Made by a program: the position numbers and the translations under genes
In this document: positions 1 to 8,534 of the stretch, piece after piece
How positions within the stretch are numbered: position 1 is the first letter of the stretch
How the letters are laid out: each line of letters opens with the position of its first letter
NCBI GenBank assembly: GCA_001969505.1
Contig: LSSK01000201.1
Coordinates: forward strand, 8,015-24,214
Origin: Zancudomyces culisetae
Lineage: Eukaryota; Kickxellomycota; Harpellomycetes; Harpellales; Legeriomycetaceae
Direction of reading: 5' to 3'
DNA length: 16,200 bases
Notes under the pieces: generated by a model
What the model saw: only the letters and a program-made list of their open reading frames with translations
Told to the model about the DNA's origin: nothing
Database searches by the model: none

Positions 1-1
1 T

Positions 2-543
2 TAAAGCAAAATCCCCTTATATTTTTCTCTTTATCTCGGTAAAGAAGCTAAAGGAAGATTTAAAAATCTCAAACCGTGTATCTTTGGTAAAACCTATCTC
101 TATATCACTGATACTGTGAATAAAGTTGGTAAACTCTATTTTAGGTCATACTTGCTTCTCTAAAAAATTGATGCAAAACTAACAAAATCGAACCATTATA
201 CGGTCCACAAAAGCTGGCGGGAATCTTTTTCCAATGGATATGATATCTCCGCTTTAGGACATGCTACTTTTTTAGATTTACTTGCTCTACCATTCAAAGG
301 ACACGGCATTAATGGATATTTTGTGAGTATCTTAGATTCAAAACTCCAGAAGCCTAGAATTTCAGAAATTTAAAGATTCAGACTTTACAAGAGCTGAATT
401 GAAGATATATAAAAACACAAGGTGAAAAGGAAATTCGATCCTGGTGGGATTGGTACCGTAGTGTAGCGTTATTGCGCCAGTTTATGCACCTTAAACAACC
501 AAAAGTTCAACTACATTTGAAAGGGAGGGTAGCAGGATTGTGA
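2..543 (+). pseudogene. Decayed protein-coding remnant, family unknown
   Basis: Three adjacent reading segments look like one protein broken by mutations. Frame 2 is open from the left edge to a TAA at 161-163 and then continues in the same frame to a TAA at 371-373. A second frame takes over somewhere within about 336-371 and runs to a TGA at 423-425. A third frame then runs to a TGA at 541-543. The translations have balanced, protein-like composition with short motifs such as GYDISALGHATF, FKGHGINGYF and SWWDWYRS, which is unusual for AT-rich noncoding DNA. No GT-AG intron removes the 161 stop. The 5' end lies outside the window. I do not recognise the family. It could be an old gene copy or part of a mobile element; nothing like a transposase or reverse transcriptase motif is visible. 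Confidence 0.45.
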
Positions 544-1309
544 GTAGAGATAGACCAGTTCTTTGGGGCTATATTTTTTCGTTATAACTTGTATTTCATT
601 ATAGGAGGGGGTTTTTTTGTTATATATTATAACTCATGCCAACTCATGTTTTCTCAAAAGTATTTAGTCTAAAGAAAAGTAAATATAATATTAAAGTTCC
701 TTTCCCAAGAGCACAACCTTCCTTTTTTTCTGCTATCCAGTATAAAATTTTGAGTGCGCAATACTGCTCATGCGTTGAAAATATACACACGCAAGCGCCT
801 TGCTGTATATACACGCTTGACTTTACAGAGGCTTGTCGGTTTTGATGACATACACATACATATCAAGCTATAATAGCCAACTCGACCTTGTCACATCCAG
901 TATTGAGCAATAACATAACATTTCTCAATTTCCACAGTGCTTGGTTGGTTCAGGTTAAAGGGAGTTTTGTTTGGTCAACATGGGAAATGTTGCTGGAATT
1001 GAAATGAGACGCAGTTTTCAGCTAGGCAAATCAGAATAGCTAATTTTTAGGGGCTAAAAATTTTTATTGCGTAAGCTAAATTGCTGAAAGTAATCTAGAG
1101 AATTATAAACAAAATTGCAAATTGGTTTCATTACTTGTTCAAAACATAAGCTAACCAATCTCGATTTTAGTTGTATGAATTTACATTTATCGAGCGAAGA
1201 ATAGGGAAAATAACCTTGAGAGCAACAAGGACTTGAAAAAACAATAAATATTAGAAAGAAAAAACATTACGAGTCTGAACATTAAAAGAATTTGAAAAAG
1301 AAAAGAAAA
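544..1309. other. Intergenic region upstream of the Rpt3 gene
   Basis: No convincing gene is seen. An open frame at 636-845 has no codon or motif support. The last 50 bases before the Rpt3 start are A-rich, as expected for a 5' leader. I saw no clear TATA box and no yeast-type proteasome control element (GGTGGCAAA) here. A short perfect hairpin at 1042-1062 is listed separately. Confidence 0.5.
1042..1062. repeat. Perfect 9-bp inverted repeat, GGG loop
   Basis: AATTTTTAG at 1042-1050 and CTAAAAATT at 1054-1062 are exact reverse complements around a GGG loop. The site lies about 250 bp upstream of the Rpt3 start. Because the arms are AT-rich it may simply be chance; no function is claimed. 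Confidence 0.4.
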
Positions 1310-2545
1310 ATGGATGAAATAGGCATTAATATCAGCGAAGCTTCTGAAATCAAGGAGATTCAGATGGAAGATACCAGAAAAGAGATAGAGAGGACAAATG
1401 AAGAATTATATCTGAAACTAAAGCGACTCGAGCGACAACTGGAATTGCTGGAATTGCAGGAAGAATGCATAATAGATGAGCAGAAAAATTTGAAAAAGGA
1501 ATTACTGAGAGCACAAGAGGAAGTAAAAAGAATAAGATCGGTTCCATTAGTGTTGGGGCAGTTTTTGGAACCAATTGACAAACACACAGGAATAGTAGTA
1601 TCGACAGCAGGTTCAAACTATGTAGTCAGGATACTTTCAACGATAGACAGAGAATTATTGAAACCAAACACCTCTGTCGCTTTGCATCGCCATTCGAATG
1701 CAGTTGTTGAAATCTTGCCACCAGAAGCCGACTCAAGCATAGCGTTGTTGGGAGCGGATGAGAAGCCAGATGTTAGTTATGCTGATATTGGAGGGCTAGA
1801 TATGCAAAAACAGGAGATTCGTGAGGCGGTTGAGCTACCGTTAACACATTCCGAATTGTATAAACAGATTGGAATAGACCCACCACGCGGTGTACTTCTT
1901 TATGGACCACCAGGAACAGGAAAGACTATGTTAGTTAAGGCCGTTGCTCACCATACCACCGCCTCGTTTATTAGAGTGGTTGGTTCGGAATTTGTACAAA
2001 AATACCTTGGAGAGGGTCCACGAATGGTTCGAGATGTGTTCCGCCTTGCACGTGAGAACTCGCCCTCAATAGTGTTTATAGATGAAATTGACGCAATAGC
2101 CACTAAGCGGTTTGACGCGCAGACAGGTGCAGACAGAGAGGTACAGCGTATCCTCCTTGAGCTTCTAAACCAGATGGATGGATTTGATCAAACTAGCAAT
2201 GTCAAGGTTATTATGGCCACTAACAGAGCAGATACTCTTGATCCTGCCTTGCTTCGACCTGGACGTCTGGACCGAAAAATCGAATTCCCCACTCCTGATA
2301 GGCGCCAGAAAAGACTTATATTCCAGACAATTACTTCAAAGATGAACCTTTCCGATGAGGTTGACCTGGAAGATTTTGTTTCACGACCTGACAAACTTAG
2401 TGGTGCTGATATTGCCGCGATTTGTCAAGAGGCTGGAATGCATGCTGTACGCAAGAATCGCTATGTTATTTTAGCCAGCGACCTGGAGAAAGGATATAAA
2501 GCAAACATTAAACGTTCTGATACCAACTTTGAATTTTATCATTAG
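1310..2545 (+). CDS. RPT3: 26S proteasome regulatory subunit Rpt3 (AAA ATPase)
   Basis: This is one of six AAA ATPases in the base of the 19S regulatory particle, which unfolds ubiquitinated substrates and feeds them into the 20S core in cytosol and nucleus. The 411-residue protein matches the usual Rpt3/PSMC4 length and reads along its whole length like that family. An N-terminal coiled coil covers about residues 28-77, with Pro79 at the start of the OB domain. Walker A GPPGTGKT is at 199-206, Walker B IVFIDEID at 254-261, and the arginine-finger segment RPGRLDR at 316-322. The chain ends in FYH, a hydrophobic-Tyr-X tail that docks into the 20S alpha ring, as Rpt3 does. I chose the ATG at 1310 (context AAAAATGG) because the open frame's upstream extension has only a TTG. 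There is no intron. Human Rpt3 has Cys where Walker A here has Thr; Thr is the common AAA residue. Confidence 0.96.
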   Translation: MDEIGINISEASEIKEIQMEDTRKEIERTNEELYLKLKRLERQLELLELQEECIIDEQKNLKKELLRAQEEVKRIRSVPLVLGQFLEPIDKHTGIVVSTAGSNYVVRILSTIDRELLKPNTSVALHRHSNAVVEILPPEADSSIALLGADEKPDVSYADIGGLDMQKQEIREAVELPLTHSELYKQIGIDPPRGVLLYGPPGTGKTMLVKAVAHHTTASFIRVVGSEFVQKYLGEGPRMVRDVFRLARENSPSIVFIDEIDAIATKRFDAQTGADREVQRILLELLNQMDGFDQTSNVKVIMATNRADTLDPALLRPGRLDRKIEFPTPDRRQKRLIFQTITSKMNLSDEVDLEDFVSRPDKLSGADIAAICQEAGMHAVRKNRYVILASDLEKGYKANIKRSDTNFEFYH

Positions 2546-2580
2546 TTCTATTTTCTTCTTCAAGTACATGTTATTATAAT

Positions 2581-2586
2581 AATAAA
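2581..2586 (+). terminator. PolyA signal of the Rpt3 gene
   Basis: AATAAA lies 36 bases after the stop codon, the usual place for a cleavage and polyadenylation signal, and supports the gene ending here. Confidence 0.6.
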
Positions 2587-3290
2587 ACAAAGCTCATTTT
2601 GCAATAAGGCAAAGAAGGTGTGGTCGTATTCTCGGTCTTTTTTTATTGCTTTTGCTCTTGCTTTTTCTCGTACTATTTACTCTGCAATGTTTTGTTTGAC
2701 TTATAGTTTAAAGTCATAAGTATAAATTTTTGGCCACAGGTACACATGTGAGACAACGTCCTTATACAACACCACCTAGCTTTACCAAGATATTTAAAAG
2801 CAATTAAAATTCACCATGTATTTCATAGCCGTTTCTACCTAAATAACTGGGATGTGTACATGTATACAGTTATGCATTTTACACGGTGAGTGGTGAGTAA
2901 TAGGATAATTAAAAACATTATATTCAAAATAACTAATACTATTCTAAACGCTTTAATCTAGTATTAAAGATTTGTATCAGAAACTTTGCTTTTACCTTTA
3001 CAATACATTTGCTTTTCCTCAATATGAGCAGAGTTTCCTCTTCATATCTCTCTTTTATTAGCATACCTGTATTTTTGCTATTTTATGAGTGAATTCCAAA
3101 GTATGGACGATATTAACCTGTAAAACTAGAATTAACTTTATAAAGCTAAAAATAATAAAGTAAAAATAACCTCTGGGCTTTGCCATCAGCACGTATTACA
3201 GAGTTTCCTAGTGTTTGAGCGTTATAGAGTATTTGGAGTATTAATTCAAATCTGAACGGCATAATAGCGGTTCAAGGATCACAAAATATA
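2587..3290. other. Intergenic region before the anchored-protein gene
   Basis: AT-rich sequence without a convincing exon on either strand. It presumably holds the promoter and 5' leader of the next gene. GGTGAGT-like donor motifs near 2885-2898 could mark an upstream noncoding exon, but no matching structure is clear. Confidence 0.4.
3139..3145 (+). promoter_or_regulatory. Possible TATA box
   Basis: TATAAAG stands about 165 bases upstream of the ATG at 3311. The spacing would allow a 5' leader of roughly 130 bases. In AT-rich DNA such motifs also occur by chance. Confidence 0.25.
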
Positions 3291-3311
3291 ATGAAAATCG
3301 TTACAAGATAA
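3291..3311 (+). other. Upstream mini-ORF overlapping the next start (TAATG)
   Basis: A six-codon frame (MKIVTR) begins at ATG 3291 and ends in TAA at 3309-3311. The last A of that stop is the first base of the main ATG at 3311, giving TAATG. If the transcript begins upstream, scanning ribosomes would meet this frame first and could reinitiate at the main start. This is inference from position only. Confidence 0.35.
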
Positions 3312-5046
3312 TGGGATACTATTATCATCCAAACTACGACCCTTATTACTATAAAGAAGTTGAGTACCCCCGAAGAGGTAAATAAGATTCACACGTATTA
3401 ACTTGATGAGATCAGTGAAAGATTTAGAAACATCTTTTACAAAAAGAATAAATCTTTAGAATTCATCCAGTATGTTTTTAAGGTTAATAGTAAGCTAAAC
3501 TACTGACTCGAAACGCATAGTAACACATTCTTTAGCGTCTATTAGACAAACAAATATTTAACATACTGATACATACTGGTTCTTCTAGCCAGAAATTATA
3601 GAATGGATTTAAGCAACTTATACTATGGTCAATATATCAAGGGAAGATCACCAAGTTTTGATTCTATTCACTACCCTGGTGTTTACAATACAAATCATTA
3701 TACGAGAGATTATGAAAATGTACCATATCACGTTCAAAGAGGTGCATATGCACCCCAAATATACAAACCATATAATCAGTACTATACAGCAGGGCCTCCA
3801 GAACATGGTAAGTGCGCCTACACATAATTTCTCGACTTGACCGCATTAGAAAATGATAACGCGTTTTAACTAAATAGCCTTCCAAAATTATCAACATGTA
3901 TTTCAAGAAACTACCAACCATAAACCTTACTTTAAAAAAGATCACATGGAGCAAGATAAGATGCACACCGAAAGGAACAAAAAATATACACGAAGGAAGA
4001 ATTTCAGCATTGATAACTCTGATATCACAAGCATGTTTTCGGATATTTCCGATTCGAATTCCGAAGACGACTATAGCGACCGGTATTCAAAAAAAGCTCG
4101 AAACAAATATTCAAACACCCGTCACTCAGATAGAAAAGATGCTACAGGAAATAATCACAAAAGAAAACTCCACAAAAGGGGCTACGACACAAGGTATAAC
4201 AGTGGCCATCGGGGGAAAGCTCCTGGAAGAAGAAACCGCTCAGACATTGAGTATAGTTATGAAAGTGGTGGTCGTGATGGTAGTAGCGACTTGAGCAGTG
4301 ATGATAGCTCCAGTTCGGGATTTTCATTGGAGCGGCTGAAACCAGCTATCACAAACAGAAAAGAGGGCAAGCCAATGACACCCAAAAAAATTAAAGACGA
4401 ACAACAAAAGGCGGACAGGAGTATAGTGACATTTTCCAATGTATCCAGTATCAGGGAAACCGGTAGAATAAACCACAAGTCTGGCTTACGTGGTAAAGAT
4501 GGCTCCAGTAATCAAAAAAATACTAAATTTGGTGCTGTGAGTCCTCCAAACTCGAAACCAAAAGCGGGTACTAAAGGCACACCAAAGATCAATATCGCGC
4601 TGGATGAATATATAGATAACGATGATAATAGATATCCAAAAAATGAACAAAAACAGTATACACCCCCACTCCAGCCAAAGACAGACAACGCGTCTAGACA
4701 TAAAATCAACATTGACCCAGAAAAAAAACCTGAAACTCAAGAAGGTGGGCCTGGTTCTAGAAATAAAGGCAAGAAAAATGTGGTAATAAATATCAGTCGG
4801 CCGGCTAGAAACCCAACTACAGGAGTCGGACAAATAGATGGTCATCGTGAAAGTTTTACGTACCCAGATAAGGATGCAGGAATGTCTATTCTACCAGAAT
4901 CAACCGACACCTGCTGTTGTTGTTGCAGATGCTCGATATTTGCAATACTTCCTATAATATTATTGCTTATCCTCTTGTTTATAGCAGCATTTTGGCAGAG
5001 AAACCTGATCATTTACTATGTAACAAAGTATTTGCTGCGTAAATAG
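3311..5046 (+). CDS. Tail-anchored, Tyr-rich hypothetical protein (3 exons)
   Basis: I do not recognise this family. Exons at 3311-3377, 3589-3807 and 3878-5046 join into 484 residues. Both introns have GT-AG ends and split a GCC alanine codon after its first base. Residues 1-118 are very rich in tyrosine (24 of 118), for example GYYYHPNYDPYYYKE. Residues 119 to about 440 are polar and look disordered, with Ser/Asp runs such as SSDLSSDDSSSSG and many Lys, Arg, Asn and Pro. Five consecutive Cys plus one more (441-445, 447) precede a hydrophobic stretch at about 449-468 and a short basic tail ending YLLRK. This suggests a C-terminal membrane anchor, probably palmitoylated, with the long N-terminal part in the cytosol. 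The Cys-plus-helix segment recalls the N-terminal anchor of LEA2-type proteins, but here it ends the chain. PolyA signals follow. Exon structure is confident; function unknown. Confidence 0.8.
3378..3588 (+). other. Intron 1 of the anchored-protein gene (phase 1)
   Basis: The donor is G/GTAAAT at 3377-3378 and the acceptor is TTCTTCTAG/CC at 3588-3589. A TACTGAT branch-like motif lies near 3575. Removing the 211 bases joins two Tyr-rich frames through a split GCC codon. Reading through the donor gives an early in-frame stop. Confidence 0.75.
3808..3877 (+). other. Intron 2 of the anchored-protein gene (phase 1)
   Basis: The donor is CATG/GTAAGT and the acceptor is AACTAAATAG/CC. The 70-base removal again creates a GCC alanine codon and fuses the Tyr-rich exon to the long third exon. 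Retention would end the protein after a few codons (GKCAYT then stop). Confidence 0.8.
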
Positions 5047-5145
5047 TGAACTGCTTCCAGCACACACGTTCTCAGTTATGCACAAAAGTCTTTTTTTCAA
5101 GAGACTATCACAACCTTATCTTTCCAAAAGATACGTACATTGATC

Positions 5146-5151
5146 AATAAA
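5146..5151 (+). terminator. PolyA signal of the anchored-protein gene
   Basis: AATAAA lies 100 bases after the TAG at 5044-5046. A second AATAAA near 5480 could be an alternative distal site. Confidence 0.5.
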
Positions 5152-5708
5152 AGAAAAAAATGTTTAATACACAAACAATTTTGGTTATAGCGTGAAAAGT
5201 ATTCTTAGAGCATGTTATTTTACCTTTACATGTATTGATATTTGTTTAGCTCTTTACTGTTGTTTTACTGCATTATATGAAATGGGAGATAATTAACAAA
5301 AGCTGTAGAATGCTGATAACGTTGGGAAGTGAGTTTGTGAGTGTCGATGAGTGTGTATGTTCAATGCAAATGCAAGTCACCTTTGTCTTTTTTTATGGAA
5401 TACTGAACAAAAGGCGATATACCTTCCCTTTTCTCATCCTCACTCAAAAAGAACCAAGTTTGGCATAATTTTATTAGAGAAAAATAAACGTTATTTAAAA
5501 AGGGTTGGATTATAAGTGCAGTTTTTTTTTGATGTGATGTATCTTTTTATTATTCTCATTGTATATGAAGCAAGACGTGTGTAAAAAAAAGCAGTACACG
5601 ATAAGTGTATGTGGCAATTTACAACGTTCAATTAGTTATCATCGTTGTCTAAACGCGTTTGTGTGTGTGTTATGTTGAAGGTGGCACAGCCACAACAATG
5701 GCTCACAC

Positions 5709-5716
5709 GCGCCAAA
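5709..5716 (-). promoter_or_regulatory. E2F-like site TTTGGCGC
   Basis: The minus strand reads TTTGGCGC, an exact fit to the E2F consensus TTTSSCGC, and lies between the first two ACGCGT hexamers. E2F/DP factors are known from animals, plants and some early-diverging fungi. A single 8-mer match is weak evidence by itself. Confidence 0.25.
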
Positions 5717-6277
5717 TTTGAAGTGTGTTGGCTAACAATAAAAACATGACGCGTTCTTGTAAACAATTACGGCAAAGTCGAGGATTCAATCCAGTAGATT
5801 TTTTGATTGTGACTTTAAAACTATTTTTATGACCCATTTCTGTGGATAAAATTGGGATCATAAAAGTAAACATTCGTAAAAAAATATATATTCGAAAAAA
5901 GACTCTTTACAAGCATTAGTTTCAAAGCGGGCCAAATTGAAAAAATTAGAAAAAGTTCCGAGGCAGAGGGGGAATACAAGTTCGAAGGAAGGCGGGGGGG
6001 GATGTATGTAAATGTTGGGCATGGTAACCAAAACGTTGACTTGACATAAAAGTGCGATATGGTCACTTAGACACACGTTCTTGCTTTACTTCCTTTTTTT
6101 TTCGCCAGTCTAGCAATTAGTTGCATTTTGTGTATTCCAATGTGGATGGTTGGAACAGGGTATCAGAATAGCAATGAAAATCTACAGTAGCTAAAGATAT
6201 ACTACTAACGACAAGATGAATTTAGAATTATCGCGACTGTTCCTGCAGCATGAAATGCAGAGCATGGATGGGGGGAG

Positions 6278-6342
6278 CGCAGTTACTGCGAGTTTGATAA
6301 TCTATTCTCGTGATGAATAGCGCTCTACGAGTATAGCTATTC
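6278..6342. repeat. Two adjacent inverted repeats
   Basis: CGCAGT at 6278-6283 and ACTGCG at 6285-6290 form a perfect 6-bp pair around one base. GAATAGC at 6315-6321 and GCTATTC at 6336-6342 form a perfect 7-bp pair around 14 bases. They sit in a locally GC-richer island just before the (GTTTT)5 tract. They could fold in RNA or serve as protein sites; no family is recognised. Confidence 0.4.
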
Positions 6343-6367
6343 GTTTTGTTTTGTTTTGTTTTGTTTT
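6343..6367 (+). repeat. (GTTTT)5 microsatellite
   Basis: Five exact copies of GTTTT are followed by T and AG, so the tract also looks like a long polypyrimidine-like run before a possible acceptor TTTTTAG at 6369-6370. No coding exon clearly follows. Confidence 0.85.
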
Positions 6368-8489
6368 TAGTTTGTTAAAACTAATGGGAAAGAAGAGTGT
6401 GATGATAACTGAAAACACGACATATGCATAGCAGCACTAATAGATTCTGGAAATGCTATTCAAATCACACAAAGTCCTCTGAGCAATAAAAGGCAGCATT
6501 ATACTTTGATATGTATCTTCTAGCAAGTGAACGCAGCGTGTTGTTTTTTTTTTCTGATGGCTAGTAAAAGTGCTGGTAAAGTAATAGTAAACAACGCGTA
6601 TAAGTATATGTCTGGTGATCATTGCACCATACCTGCTCTTGTAACTCGCTTTTACTCGAGTGTCTTGTCAAATAAGATTTACAAAAATGCGCCATGATTT
6701 TTATTCGAACTCCAAGCTCTGTAAAGAGAACGCGTGAATAAGGGGGGGGTTATGAGAAAAGCGGGGATGCCATCACTATCACTTTGCGCGTAACAGCATT
6801 GATCTGACATATATTTTACAGAAGCAAGACAAATGTACTTATGGGTGCATAAATATGGACTTTGTTTTTTTTGTACTGGTGGAATATAAGAAAACAGGTA
6901 TATCGAAATGGGTTATTCGCTGGCATAGTTGTTTACACAAAACAAAAAACAGATAGAGCCAAGGTGAGATGAAAATTCATATTAAAAAGGGTGCTTATGT
7001 CTATACGTGAGTCACAAATTGATTTACGCACAACTTTTATCAAGCAGTTTGCTGTATATATAGAATGTTCTTTCAATAAACAGAAAATGGGTGGACGTCA
7101 TCGAATCAAGAAATGGAATCTACGATGTAAATCAAAGGAAATCAGTGGAAATCAAAAAAACTAAACCTTTCCGCTCCACCCAGATATTGCTATTGAAAGA
7201 AATCAGTTTTATGTTAGGGCGAATTGGCCTTGAGCTAAAAATAAAAAGCATTGCTTCTATTGAGATTTCTGTAATTGCGCGGCTTTAATCAATCCCCTTT
7301 TGAGAGCTTTAAAGACGGCAAAAAGCAAAAAAAGACAAATTAAAAGTGTAAATTTCGGCATTTAAATGCGTGGCAGTATTTATAATACGAGAAAATGCTG
7401 AATAAAGTGGAAATCAACAAAGCTTTGCCTACAAATTTTCAAAGCTCCATTAATAGGGCATTTCTTTTCAGTTTGTGCAAAATTGAGAGGGGGTGAGGAA
7501 ATGGCAAGAGACCTTTTACATTTGCTTTATGAGTATTCAAAAGAAGTTGGGGGATGGCGCAATTGGGGAGAGAAGGAGTGTTAATTTGGCTGGGTAAATT
7601 GCATTTAAATATCCAACTTTGGATTTGCATAAAATGATTAATAAAAATTTAACAGACCAATGGTTGGCTGCCAAGGTGCATTTTAAAAGACATCAAACAG
7701 AAAATTAAAGGATTTCACCAACAAATCACTTGCTAGACATGGAACAAAATAGAAGCATTGGTGACAAAAGACAACAGAATTGCCCAATGATTGCGCGTGA
7801 TTACTAGCAAGCAAAGAAAAAATAACAGCATGTATATGACTTATAAAATGTTTATTTGGAATTATGTACTACTTACACCCTCATCTCCACGTAAACAATT
7901 AGTAATTGTTTTTATTTTTTCTAAGAATGCAGTTGATGGAACAAAGGTTCAAATAAAACATCTAAAAATACGTTTTGGATTTACCGTTGTTTATTGCTGA
8001 AAGCACTCCACAAAAAAAAATACTGAACAAAAAACAGCTGCATTTCGTTTTTTGATCATTTTTCTATTAGCTAAAAAAAAATTCATTTTCGGTTTGTCTT
8101 TGAATTAATAGTAAAATGAACAATATTAAAGGGGAGGAGAAACTGGATTTTAAATTGAAAAAACAAAACTCAATGGTAGCGTGTAATTTAAAACCAAAGA
8201 CATTTATTAAGTTTTAAAAAGCGGATAAAAAGAGAACAAAGTAGAAATTAGTTTAAAAAAAGTAAAGAAAATCATTTTGTTTTTTTTTTTTTGGAAAATT
8301 TGACGAGCTGGGAAATACGAGTTTCTTTTTGACTTTATTTGTTATAGAATAACGAAATTGTAATAAACTATAGCAAATATATTTTTTTTACGCCAAAGAA
8401 ATACTAGAGGTAATATAATAAGAAAATTGTATTATTGTTAGTAGGTAGTAAAGGAAGTAATACAGTATTATTTTTTGCTTGGTTATTAC

Positions 8490-8491
8490 AG
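8490..8491 (+). other. Probable 3' splice acceptor before the GATA/PHD frame
   Basis: The sequence TTTTTTGCTTGGTTATTACAG before 8492 resembles a polypyrimidine tract and acceptor. A possible donor, AGAG/GTAATA, is near 8409-8410. The coding frame is open across this point but has no ATG before 8535, so the site most likely removes a 5' untranslated intron. If coding sequence lies upstream, the intron would be phase 2 and the protein would be longer at its N-terminus. Confidence 0.4.
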
Positions 8492-8534
8492 GGGAATAAT
8501 TCTGGAGCAAAGTAAAGAGGAGAACAGGGATATA

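Larger units (their letters stand above)
5653..6735. promoter_or_regulatory. Cluster of four ACGCGT (MCB-like) hexamers
   Basis: ACGCGT occurs at 5653-5658 (inside the 10-bp palindrome AAACGCGTTT), 5749-5754, 6594-6599 and 6730-6735. I found two more in the preceding gene (3859-3864 in intron 2, 4688-4693 in exon 3) and none elsewhere. In DNA this AT-rich one copy per roughly 10 kb would be expected by chance. ACGCGT is the MluI cell-cycle box bound by MBF-type regulators in fungi. Whether these sites are bound, and which gene they serve, cannot be told from sequence. Confidence 0.35.
5152..8490. other. Long gene-poor region (about 3.3 kb)
   Basis: No convincing protein gene is visible on either strand. 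Open frames at 5277-5468, 7091-7288, 7439-7630 and 7791-8000 lack motifs and have chance-like composition. The stretch has many A/T homopolymers, two G8 runs (5994-6001 and 6742-6749), a short GT run near 5660-5670, several inverted repeats near 6280-6340, a perfect TACTAAC branch-like motif at 6203-6209 and four ACGCGT hexamers. It may hold distant promoter elements, a noncoding transcript, or 5' untranslated exons of the GATA/PHD gene downstream. Confidence 0.5.

Noticed and set aside
636-845. 69-codon plus-strand open frame
   Set aside because: No motif, no homology I recognise, and length expected by chance in this composition.
1292-1309. N-terminal extension of Rpt3 from a TTG
   Set aside because: TTG is not a normal eukaryotic start, and the ATG at 1310 has good context and gives the expected length.
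3896-4294. 132-codon plus-strand frame overlapping exon 3 of the anchored protein
   Set aside because: It is an alternative frame within a well-supported exon that joins in frame to exon 2.
4486-4845. 119-codon minus-strand frame
   Set aside because: Antisense shadow of exon 3; composition mirrors the sense codons.
5827-6076. Minus-strand frames of 79 and 72 codons, and a 59-codon plus-strand frame at 5870-6049
   Set aside because: Overlapping frames on both strands without domain, splice or polyA support; a region low in stop codons explains them.
7091-7288. 65-codon plus-strand frame with a GTG start
   Set aside because: No ATG in that frame at the start and no recognisable features; the nearby ATG at 7087 opens a different short frame.
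7439-7630. 63-codon minus-strand frame from a true ATG
   Set aside because: Chance length, no motif and no nearby promoter or polyA evidence.
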